Below, in pieces: positions 1-5,534 of a DNA stretch of 5,571 nt (its first letter is position 1; each line of letters begins with the position of its first letter). Location of the stretch: the NCBI GenBank assembly GCA_964486825.1, contig CAZAQS010000301.1, positions 1 to 5,571 on the forward strand, read 5' to 3'. Origin of the DNA: CAZAQS01 sp964486825 (lineage in GTDB: Bacteria; Chloroflexota; Anaerolineae; Anaerolineales; UBA4823). The position numbers and the translations under genes are program-made. Under the pieces are notes generated by a model. That model ran no database searches. It was not told the DNA's origin and saw only the letters and a program-made list of their open reading frames with translations.

Positions 1-2666
1 TGGTCGGCTTTGTATTGCAATTGGGCCAGCAGGGTGGACGGGTCGCCCCCGTTCAGCGCCTCACCCAGGACCCGAAGCCACCAATCGCGCGCGAGGCCCA
101 GGCTATAGTGATTGGCCTGGTTCAGGAGACGGCGCCTTTCCAGGGAGGCCAGGTAAGTTGCTGCGTTCTCCTGGCCAACCCGGTTCCTCCAGTTCTCAGA
201 TCCCTGCACGGAACTGCGGGCTGGCACGCCATATTCACCGGCCGTTTTCTCTGACAGGAACTTCATCCACTCCCAGCAGGCTTGAGGGTTCCTGGACTTG
301 TGAGAGATGAACAGACCCAGGGTAACGAACCGGGGGCTCCAACCGTTCCCAACCCTGGGCAAGGGGGCGACACCCAGCTTGAATCCTGGGTTCTGGATCT
401 GAAAGGTGCCCCCGAAATCGCCGGCGTACCAGCTAAGCCAGAAAGCTACTTTCCCATCCAAAATCGCCTGGCGGGCGGCTGTGAAATCATCCTGGTACGA
501 CTCAGTGGTAATAGAGGAGGCTGGGAAGAGGGCGTTGGCGTTTGCCAGCCAGACCAGCCATTCTAGAAAAACCCGGCTTTCGGGACTGTCGAAGTTCAGG
601 CGGGGCAAATCTTCGTCCAGATCCGCCAGGCTCAAGTTTCGGCCGGCCAGAAACATGTCGATCGGCCAAAGGTTGTAATCCAGGGCCAAACCATAGATGG
701 GATAATTATCGTCCGTCGAGGCCACCGCACTGATCAAATCTATAAAATCGTTAAAGGTCCAATCGTTAGCAGGGGGCTTTAAGCCGCGCCTGGCAAGCAG
801 GTCGGCGTTATAGTACAACAGGTTCGGCCGGATGCCGATTGGCAAGCCGGTCAGCTTTCCGTCCTGGATGAACTCCTCCAGCAGATTGAGGCTAAATTCA
901 TCCCGCAGTCCGGTCCGGTCTGCCTCAAGGAACGGGGTAAGGTCATGGACCAGGCCTCCAGCAGCATCTCCCGCATACCAGGCAAAGCAATCCTGCGATT
1001 CTACCAGATCGAAGAGTCCATTTGCAGAGTGTGTGGCGATCGAAACCCCGATCTCAGGGTGCAGGTTACTGAACTCGGCTGCCAGGCTTTCCAAGCCGGC
1101 CCGTTCACCTCCAAATAGGAATGGGTAGAAGTCGATGGCGGTCTCCGCGGCCGGTTGGACTGGATCAGGAGGCTCGACGATGATGGGTCCCTCGTCCTGC
1201 TCGGGAGGTGCGGCCTCTATAACCTGGCGGCCGGCCTGCTCTAGGGCAATCTGTAGATCGGTCCCCTCTTCCAATGTCTGGAACAGGGCTTCGTTTGCGG
1301 CCGATACTGCTGCAGGGTAGGGGCTGCCGTACCAGGCATGTTCCAGGCCGTACTGAACGGCCGGATGGAATTTCATCGGTAATTTTGTCCACCAGCCATT
1401 CTCGGCATTTAGCGAGGAGCGTGCGGGCACTGAATAATCCCAAACGGGAATGGCCGGATGCTCCGACAGGAACTTCACCCAGGACCAGGCAACCCGCGCC
1501 TGGGTGGAGCCCTTGCTGATCGCTGCGCAGGTGACAAGAGCGGGGGTAGTGTGGTCCTGACCTGCGCCCGATCCAGGGAAAGGCACCCAGCCGATACCGG
1601 ATTTTTTCACCAGTTGGTCGCCAGTCCCGGACATAGATAAGGAGCCGTCTGGCCAGGCCACAAGATTGACCGACGCCCAATCATCCTGGTGCAAGTTACC
1701 TTTCCACATCGCCGGGGGCCGCTGCCTGAATAGAGCTTGCCATTCTTTCCAGGCCTCGTTCCAGGCTTTACTCCAGGCCTCGCTTCCACCCGTTTCCCCT
1801 GGTTCATACCTGTGTGGGTAGATATTTCCGGAGTACAGGCTGCCTGCTATGACCTCCACGATGTACCACTCAAGCTCCTCAGCCATGCGCTTCGACTCGA
1901 TCTCGCCACCGGTCTCATCCAGCAAGGCGCCGATGCTGGATGACAGCAGACTTTCACCCGAGAAATTTATGAAACTATCATCGGCAAAACCGTAGACAGG
2001 CTCACCGTCCTCCTGACCGGCCAGGGTTATCGCCACCCGGCGAAAGTCATCCCAGGTCCAGCCCGGCTGCGGGTACGGCAGGTTAGCGGCGTTGAACGAC
2101 TCTTCCCGGTAGTAAATTCCGCTGAGGTCGACGGTCAGGGGCAGGCCATAGACCGTGCCCTGGTCATCCTCACAGGCCTGCAGGGAGCCGGGCCAGAAAT
2201 CATCCCTGGCGAAAGCCGCATCCCCTTCCATTAACGGATTCAAATCCAGGTAGTAGTTGTTTTGGGCGGACGGTTGGTAAAACATAAGGGTGGCGTCCGC
2301 CGCAGAGGCAACCTGGCGAGCGTCCAGTGTGAGCGGCTGCTCACGGATCTGGACGGTGATCTCTGGATGTTGCGCGTGGAATTCCTCCGCGATGGCCTGG
2401 TATTCCTCCATCTGCCAGGGAAATGCAGCGAAGGTGATCACTTGATCATCGCTGTCAGAGGCGATCTCCTGCACTTCTTGGCGGCTGGGAGGCACATCTA
2501 TTATGCTTGTCGGGGCAGGCGTGTTGGGAGGGTTGGGGAGAGCAGGCGTGTTGAGAGAGCTGGGAGAAGGCGGGTTTGGAAGCAGGGAAGGAATGACCAA
2601 GATAGTCAGGATGGCGACAACCAACAATACGGTGATTGGGATGAGGATGCGTTTTGCTTGGTACAT
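1..2666 (-). CDS. Membrane-anchored protein with two tandem family-1 solute-binding domains (3' end beyond window)
   Basis: The frame stays open from ATG at 2666 to the left edge (at least 888 codons, no stop), so the C-terminus is missing. An uncleaved-looking hydrophobic segment (about residues 7-29, after K5 R6, no lipobox Cys) is followed by a Pro-rich stretch (30-63). Two solute-binding folds follow: domain 1 about 76-480 and domain 2 about 510-888+, joined by a Pro/Glu linker (about 486-508). Paired landmarks are ITFAAF (77) and IDFYPF (511), GLP at 174 and 607, WTWDDF (203) and WTFNDF (636), KFLSE at 398 and 802, VPARSS at 413 and 814. These are typical of the sugar-binding family (SBP_bac_1/8) of ABC importers. 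Domain 1 is about 30 residues longer, mostly through a Trp-rich insert near 285-325. GTG immediately before the ATG could also start it. The inferred role is extracytoplasmic capture of a carbohydrate or similar solute; the ligand is unknown. Partner permease genes would lie left of the window, if present. Sensing rather than transport is an alternative. Confidence 0.88.
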   Translation of the reverse strand, partial: MYQAKRILIPITVLLVVAILTILVIPSLLPNPPSPSSLNTPALPNPPNTPAPTSIIDVPPSRQEVQEIASDSDDQVITFAAFPWQMEEYQAIAEEFHAQHPEITVQIREQPLTLDARQVASAADATLMFYQPSAQNNYYLDLNPLMEGDAAFARDDFWPGSLQACEDDQGTVYGLPLTVDLSGIYYREESFNAANLPYPQPGWTWDDFRRVAITLAGQEDGEPVYGFADDSFINFSGESLLSSSIGALLDETGGEIESKRMAEELEWYIVEVIAGSLYSGNIYPHRYEPGETGGSEAWSKAWNEAWKEWQALFRQRPPAMWKGNLHQDDWASVNLVAWPDGSLSMSGTGDQLVKKSGIGWVPFPGSGAGQDHTTPALVTCAAISKGSTQARVAWSWVKFLSEHPAIPVWDYSVPARSSLNAENGWWTKLPMKFHPAVQYGLEHAWYGSPYPAAVSAANEALFQTLEEGTDLQIALEQAGRQVIEAAPPEQDEGPIIVEPPDPVQPAAETAIDFYPFLFGGERAGLESLAAEFSNLHPEIGVSIATHSANGLFDLVESQDCFAWYAGDAAGGLVHDLTPFLEADRTGLRDEFSLNLLEEFIQDGKLTGLPIGIRPNLLYYNADLLARRGLKPPANDWTFNDFIDLISAVASTDDNYPIYGLALDYNLWPIDMFLAGRNLSLADLDEDLPRLNFDSPESRVFLEWLVWLANANALFPASSITTESYQDDFTAARQAILDGKVAFWLSWYAGDFGGTFQIQNPGFKLGVAPLPRVGNGWSPRFVTLGLFISHKSRNPQACWEWMKFLSEKTAGEYGVPARSSVQGSENWRNRVGQENAATYLASLERRRLLNQANHYSLGLARDWWLRVLGEALNGGDPSTLLAQLQYKAD
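1748..1783 (-). repeat. Three tandem 12-bp units coding a Trp-Ala helical repeat
   Basis: On the plus strand three units begin at 1748, 1760 and 1772, each starting TCCAGGC and differing only in the last bases. On the coding strand they give the tetrapeptides EAWS, NEAW/KAWN and EAWK, placing Trp at residues 298, 302 and 306, with a further Trp at 309. An i/i+4 Trp ladder suggests an amphipathic helix. It lies in the segment that makes solute-binding domain 1 longer than domain 2, so it probably arose by local slippage duplication within an insert. Confidence 0.7.
2515..2553 (-). repeat. Imperfect 27-bp duplication in the Pro-rich juxtamembrane linker
   Basis: The 12-mer GCAGGCGTGTTG occurs at 2515-2526 and again at 2542-2553, exactly 27 bp (9 codons) apart. 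On the coding strand the repeats encode NTPA motifs at residues 39 and 48 inside a Pro/Asn/Thr/Ser-rich spacer. The spacer separates the membrane segment from the first binding domain. This is typical of a flexible extracytoplasmic tether. Confidence 0.65.
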
Positions 2667-2674
2667 CACAACAG

Positions 2675-2682
2675 ACCTCCTC
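2675..2682 (-). promoter_or_regulatory. Ribosome binding site of the tandem solute-binding protein gene
   Basis: Read on the minus strand this is GAGGAGGT, close to a full anti-16S match. AGGAGG lies 9 bases before the ATG at 2666 and 6 bases before the in-frame GTG at 2669. It settles the start region, but either of the two adjacent codons could be used. Confidence 0.75.
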
Positions 2683-2713
2683 AAGAAAAAGTTGGATGCG
2701 GTCTTTAAACTAA

Positions 2714-2896
2714 CAAGGATGCTCCCGAGCACAGGACAGTAACTGCCAGGTGGCAAAAGTTATCCATCGATCGGCAAAAGAAAACTGTAATCGCGACTTG
2801 GGCGCCTTCCTGGAAGCGCAGGAGCAGGTCATCCAACATGGCAAGTACCTGTTCCCGGCCTATGAGCGATGTAAGAAAATAAAAATAAGGGAATAA
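2714..2896 (+). pseudogene. Coding-like fragment without a start codon (possible gene remnant)
   Basis: Between stops at 2711 and 2894 a 60-codon frame has no ATG and no ribosome binding site, but its second half reads like protein: RDLGAFLEAQEQVIQ followed by HGKYLFPAYERC, then a lysine-rich end. A GTG at 2750 is the only possible start and lacks a Shine-Dalgarno sequence. I do not recognise the family. It faces away from the solute-binding gene and overlaps the place where that gene's promoter should lie, so it may equally be a chance open frame. Best treated as a possible decayed 3' end of a gene. Confidence 0.2.
2744..2755. promoter_or_regulatory. Palindrome TGCCAGGTGGCA, possible operator upstream of the solute-binding gene
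   Basis: Two 5-base arms (TGCCA and TGGCA) flank a GG centre, about 78 bp upstream of the start of the minus-strand solute-binding gene. The position suits a repressor or activator site for that gene. No regulator gene is visible and no clear -35/-10 pair was found on the minus strand here, so this is a symmetry observation only. Confidence 0.25.
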
Positions 2897-3235
2897 ACCA
2901 CCAATATATTCAGAAGCGAATGGGATCTAGAGAAGATTATACTCCCATAATCGCCGACCGCACCACGGCCGCGTTGGCCCCAACCAGATTCGTATCAAAC
3001 TATTCGATCCACTGTTTATCAAACAAGAGACCACCAATCTCTAAGCGCCGCCTAATGCAAACATGGTATTATGGCAATGAGGGATTCTATCTCTCCCACG
3101 CCACGGCAACGTTCCCATGGGGCAACATCATAGCTAGGCAAATCTATTTTAGCCCATAACTAGAAACATCCATTACTTATGCCCCTCAGGCGCTGACGCC
3201 GGCCTGCGGACATTGCGGCGTCCGGAATGGTTGCC

Positions 3236-3265
3236 TTGACGTAGGAACAAAAGGATCAATTTATT
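3236..3265 (+). promoter_or_regulatory. Candidate sigma70-type promoter for the ferredoxin gene
   Basis: TTGACG at 3236-3241 is a good -35 hexamer. At a spacing of 18 bp lies TTTATT (3260-3265), a weak -10 with four of six consensus bases. Transcription would start near 3272, giving a leader of roughly 70 nt. The -10 match is poor, so this is tentative. Confidence 0.35.
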
Positions 3266-3339
3266 CCGGTCCGCCAACCAGTCGTGAACGAATACTGGGA
3301 ATAATCATTGGTGACAGAGCCGAAGGATGGTAAACGAAA

Positions 3340-3795
3340 ATGACTTACATTATCACCAGTCTGTGTTTGCGTGATGGAAGCTGTGTGGAGGTTTGTCCGG
3401 TGGAGTGTATCGTGCCTGGCAAACCCAAAGACGAATGGCCTTGGTTTTACATAGACCCGGACACCTGTATCGACTGCGGGGCGTGCATCCCGGAGTGCCC
3501 GTATGAAGCGATTTTCACTGAGGATGAGGTACCAGCAAACTACGAAGCGAAAGGTGGTGAGCGACAAAGTATGCCGGTCGGGACACCTGGGTTTGAGCAA
3601 TCCTTTCTAGCACATAACGAAGCCGGTATTGAGGTGAACATCCCTGCCACCCGGGAACTTGAGCCAGGTCAATCTGTTGATTTAACCGAGGATATCCCGG
3701 CGAATTACGATTTCTTTACAAAAGGAGCTGGTTACTGGGAAGGCTGGGAAAAAGGCGTCACAGTAGACGATCCGGAAAGCGTAGACGAAGAATAA
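3340..3795 (+). CDS. 7Fe-type ferredoxin ([3Fe-4S]/[4Fe-4S]) with long C-terminal extension
   Basis: A 151-residue soluble electron carrier. The N-terminal half is a dicluster ferredoxin: C9-x5-C15-x3-C19-P, C23, then C43-x2-C46-x2-C49-x3-C53-P. By comparison with Azotobacter ferredoxin I, C43, C46, C49 and C19 would hold a [4Fe-4S] cluster. C9, C15 and C53 would hold a [3Fe-4S] cluster, and C23 would be free. The usual first spacing is C-x7-C; here it is two residues shorter, and the extra Cys found within that loop in some relatives is absent. Residues 60-68 (TEDEVPANY) and 116-123 (TEDIPANY) repeat the same phrase around an insert of about 50 residues. The tail ends in an aromatic GYWEGW motif and acidic residues. 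AAGGA at 3323-3327 precedes the ATG by 12 bases. Redox partner not visible; cytoplasmic, no signal peptide. Confidence 0.9.
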   Translation: MTYIITSLCLRDGSCVEVCPVECIVPGKPKDEWPWFYIDPDTCIDCGACIPECPYEAIFTEDEVPANYEAKGGERQSMPVGTPGFEQSFLAHNEAGIEVNIPATRELEPGQSVDLTEDIPANYDFFTKGAGYWEGWEKGVTVDDPESVDEE

Positions 3796-3868
3796 AAGAA
3801 TTATTTTCTGATTACGTTGTTCCCGCTTCGATTGTAGACAAATCAACCAAATAATAGGATAAACCAGA

Positions 3869-3902
3869 TATAATTTGGGTATTATATACTGGTGTGTATA
3901 CC
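3869..3902 (+). promoter_or_regulatory. Possible promoter and overlapping operator-like inverted repeat before the first VOC gene
   Basis: A perfect TATAAT lies at 3869-3874 but has no good -35 at the right distance. A second candidate pair is TTGTAG (3832-3837) with TAGGAT (3855-3860), 17 bp apart. Immediately downstream of TATAAT is an inverted repeat: GGTAT (3878-3882) with ATACC (3898-3902), plus a nested TATAC (3885-3889) with GTATA (3896-3900). Its place around the expected start of transcription is what one expects of a repressor operator. Leader length would be near 95 nt. Confidence 0.35.
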
Positions 3903-3975
3903 GTACAGACGTTCAACGAAGCACAGGCAAACACTATAAATTCAGTCGATCCGCTGGCAGAAAGGATTACACAAT

Positions 3976-4335
3976 ATGCTTAACCTAAATTCCGTCATAA
4001 TTGGAACGAAGCAGCCCAAAGTCCTGGCGGCTTTCTATGAAAAAGTTCTCGGACAGCCAGCAGGAATGGTCGATGAAGAATATGGCTTCTTTGGCTGGCA
4101 AGCGGGGGCAGCCTACTTATCCATTTTAGATCATTCCGAAATGGTCGGTCGCACAAAAGATCCTGGACGTATCATGTTTAATTTTGAAACTCCGCAGGTC
4201 AAAGAGGAATTTGAGCGAATAAAGGCCCTGGGAGGCGTGGTCATTAAAGAACCCTATGAATTGGGGGGTGGATGGATAGCGACCTTGGCAGATCCGGATG
4301 GAAATTACTTTCAACTGGTAAGCCCAATGGAATAA
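3976..4335 (+). CDS. VOC-superfamily (glyoxalase/bleomycin-resistance fold) protein
   Basis: The 119-residue protein has the two-module beta-alpha-beta-beta-beta layout of the vicinal oxygen chelate superfamily. The first module has AAFYEKVLG (18-26); the second has the helix EEFERIKALGG and the signature ADPDGN (105-110) followed by YFQLVSP. Length is normal for a single-domain member, which usually works as a dimer. At the positions where glyoxalase I carries metal ligands (His/Gln, Glu, His, Glu), this protein appears to have Asn5 or Ser6, Ser/Leu near 49-51, Arg65 and Gln113. A metal-dependent lyase reaction is therefore doubtful, and a binding or resistance role is possible. AAAGGA at 3961-3966 is 9 bases before ATG. 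It stands alone, 180 bp after the ferredoxin gene and about 370 bp before the second VOC gene. The substrate cannot be named. Confidence 0.88.
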   Translation: MLNLNSVIIGTKQPKVLAAFYEKVLGQPAGMVDEEYGFFGWQAGAAYLSILDHSEMVGRTKDPGRIMFNFETPQVKEEFERIKALGGVVIKEPYELGGGWIATLADPDGNYFQLVSPME

Positions 4336-4600
4336 GGAAATGATCCCTGGCTTAACTTCAGCAATTGCACATCTGAGAGCATACGTATAAAGATGAAAAG
4401 TGTATGCAAAAATAACCCCACATTTTCGGTCTGTCCGGCACATGGGAAAACACTCCATGCCTGCCAGGACTCCTGCGAGGAAAGTGATATTAAACCCGTA
4501 AAAACAAAAGCAATATAGGTGTGGTTTTTCAACTAAATTGGACGTTTATTCAAAACCGAGGTGACATGTCTACTGATTCGTTTGTAGTCAAAGTTGCTCC
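4336..4600. other. Spacer after the first VOC gene, no gene seen
   Basis: No frame here has a ribosome binding site or a recognisable product; open frames on the minus strand are antisense to the VOC gene end. The stretch contains an inverted repeat (4379-4407), a short palindrome CAGGACTCCTG (4465-4475), and an A-rich run near 4500 with GTTTTT near 4524. The last could form a weak AT-only terminator but is not convincing. Confidence 0.55.
4379..4407. repeat. Inverted repeat GCATAC / GTATGC downstream of the first VOC gene
   Basis: GCATAC at 4379-4384 pairs exactly with GTATGC at 4402-4407 across a 17-base spacer. It begins 43 bases after the VOC stop codon. No T tract follows on the plus strand, so it is not a standard intrinsic terminator; it may be a transcript-end hairpin or a protein-binding site. 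The right arm in context (GTGTATGC) resembles GTGTATACC in the operator-like repeat upstream of the same gene. Confidence 0.4.
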
Positions 4601-4629
4601 TTGACGATTATGACAGCGCTGATTATCAT
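4601..4629 (+). promoter_or_regulatory. Sigma70-type promoter of the second VOC gene
   Basis: TTGACG (4601-4606), an exact 17-bp spacer, then TATCAT (4624-4629); each hexamer matches five of six consensus bases. It is the best promoter match in the window. Initiation near 4636 would give a leader of about 69 nt before the ATG at 4705, and it supports a transcription unit separate from the upstream VOC gene. Confidence 0.62.
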
Positions 4630-4645
4630 CCAAAATGTCTTAATT

Positions 4646-4677
4646 GGGTTCGATAGACCCCTCTCTACCTGAGGGTC
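4646..4677 (+). promoter_or_regulatory. Leader segment with two mutually exclusive hairpins
   Basis: GACCC at 4656-4660 can pair upstream with GGGTT (4646-4650, one G-U pair, 5-base loop) or downstream with GGGTC (4673-4677). The downstream stem can be lengthened by TC/GA with one bulged C, leaving a 7-base loop. The two structures cannot coexist. They sit between the promoter and the ribosome binding site of the second VOC gene. This geometry is compatible with leader control, but no terminator U-run or known riboswitch motif is present. Confidence 0.3.
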
Positions 4678-4704
4678 GGAGCAAAGGACAGAAAGGAGAA
4701 CAGC

Positions 4705-5076
4705 ATGGAACTAGGCGCATTTTCAATCAGCCTGGCAGTCAAGGATATAAAGGCGTCGGAAGCTTTCTACGAGAAGCTTGGTTTCGAAGTCTTCCATGGA
4801 GATATCAAACAGAACTACCTGATCATGAAGAATGGAGACCATGTGATTGGACTGTTTCAAGGGATGTTTGAAAAGAACATTTTAACCTTCAATCCGGGCT
4901 GGGACAGCAACGCCCAAAAGCTCGATTCTTTCACAGACGTGCGCGAACTACAGCGCCAGCTCAAAGCGCAAGGTGTGGAACTGGTGAGCGAGGCCGACGA
5001 GCACACCTCGGGGCCGGCCAGTTTTATCGCAGAGGACCCAGATGGCAACCCCATCCTTGTCGACCAACACATCTAA
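4705..5076 (+). CDS. VOC-superfamily glyoxalase-related protein
   Basis: A 123-residue single-domain VOC protein. The first module starts FSISLAVKDI (6-15), then SEAFYEKLGFEVF (18-30) and the strand pair around NYLIMKNGDHVIGLF (37-51). A conserved loop FEKNILTFNPGWD (55-67) follows. The second module has the helix VRELQRQLKAQGVEL (79-93) and the signature EDPDGNPILVDQH (110-122). The architecture and this loop mark a widespread subgroup usually annotated as glyoxalase or lactoylglutathione-lyase-like, of unproven function. The glyoxalase metal positions appear to be Ser7 and, near the C-terminus, Leu118, so catalytic metal binding is doubtful. The ATG follows AAAGGAG (4692-4698) by 6 bases. 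It is not closely similar to the upstream VOC protein beyond fold-level motifs, so it is unlikely to be a recent duplicate. Confidence 0.92.
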   Translation: MELGAFSISLAVKDIKASEAFYEKLGFEVFHGDIKQNYLIMKNGDHVIGLFQGMFEKNILTFNPGWDSNAQKLDSFTDVRELQRQLKAQGVELVSEADEHTSGPASFIAEDPDGNPILVDQHI

Positions 5077-5091
5077 ACTACGCTCCATTTT

Positions 5092-5132
5092 AGCAACGAG
5101 GCTTTATATCCCCTTTACATTCACCCGTTGCT
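5092..5132. repeat. Inverted repeat AGCAACG / CGTTGCT after the second VOC gene
   Basis: Seven-base perfect arms at 5092-5098 and 5126-5132 are separated by 27 bases, beginning 15 bases after the VOC stop codon. The location suits a 3' end hairpin, but the loop is large and no T run follows, so a terminator role is only possible. Confidence 0.35.
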
Positions 5133-5340
5133 GCTCATCATCCGTGCCTGGCTTGGTCCCGCCGTTCTAGTCGCTCCTGAGCACAGGATATCTTTGCAGC
5201 GCCTTCAGCGCACCAACCAGCAGCAAACAGTTCTAGCCATGCGATAGCCGCCCTCACCATAGCACGAGTATTCTTAAAAGTTTGGCGGGATTGGTAACCG
5301 TGACCATTAGCAAGTTGTCTGTGTGAAATACATCATTAAT

Positions 5341-5369
5341 TTGGATATTAGAGATCAATTTTCTATAAT
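5341..5369 (+). promoter_or_regulatory. Candidate promoter for the GYD-type gene
   Basis: A perfect -10 TATAAT (5364-5369) lies exactly 17 bp after TTGGAT (5341-5346), which shares TTG with the -35 consensus. The surrounding DNA is AT-rich. Initiation near 5376 would leave a leader of about 160 nt before the ATG at 5535, long for a simple gene; a second, nearer promoter cannot be excluded. Confidence 0.45.
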
Positions 5370-5534
5370 AGAATCATCGAGATATCGTAAATTACTTCGT
5401 AGCAAAAAATCGATTTAAAAATCACATCAATCAAAGATGTGGATAAAGTTTGTGACCTTTATGTCAATCCATTTAACTGATTGTTTCCTGTTATTCCAAA
5501 TTGACCACTCTTATTTGAGTGAAAGGAGAAAACA

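Larger units (their letters stand above)
2683..3339. other. Divergent intergenic region, no convincing intact gene
   Basis: This stretch separates the left-facing solute-binding gene from the right-facing ferredoxin gene and should hold promoters for both. An open frame at 2920-3159 (plus) starts with ATG but has no ribosome binding site or recognisable motif, and is not called. The minus strand between 2937 and about 3050 has a coding-like reading interrupted by a stop. A GC-rich inverted repeat (GACGCC at 3195-3200, GGCGTC at 3217-3222) lies just upstream of the candidate ferredoxin promoter and has no T tract. Confidence 0.6.
5077..5534. other. Intergenic region before the GYD-type gene
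   Basis: About 460 bp without an intact gene. The first half (to about 5290) is GC-richer; on the minus strand it has short coding-like readings, for example one ending ALKALQRYPVLRSD before a stop near 5168, but none is complete. The second half (about 5290-5520) is clearly AT-rich and contains the candidate promoter at 5341-5369 and a small hairpin (ACATC 5424-5428 with GATGT 5436-5440). No RNA gene was recognised. Confidence 0.55.

Noticed and set aside
300..340. Suspected frameshift near the C-terminal part of the solute-binding protein
   Set aside because: A codon-by-codon reading of the run of five G bases at 332-336 keeps the frame intact through to the window edge; the apparent shift was a counting slip.
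1165..1680. 171-codon open frame on the minus strand starting with TTG
   Set aside because: It is one base out of register with the long solute-binding protein frame, which has recognisable domains on the same stretch. The shadow product is Arg/Gly/Ser-rich with no motif.
2262..2708. 148-codon plus-strand open frame
   Set aside because: It is antisense to the N-terminal part of the solute-binding protein, is rich in Arg/Gly, and has no ribosome binding site.
2920..3159. 79-codon plus-strand open frame in the divergent spacer
   Set aside because: There is no Shine-Dalgarno sequence before the ATG, no recognisable motif, and ordinary spacer composition; not enough to call a gene.
3195..3224. 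GC-rich inverted repeat as an intrinsic terminator
   Set aside because: No T run follows on either strand and no gene ends nearby.
3256..3600. 114-codon minus-strand open frame
   Set aside because: Antisense to the ferredoxin gene, whose Cys motifs prove the plus-strand frame.
4126..4532. Two overlapping minus-strand open frames
   Set aside because: They lie antisense to the first VOC gene and its downstream spacer, without ribosome binding sites or motifs.
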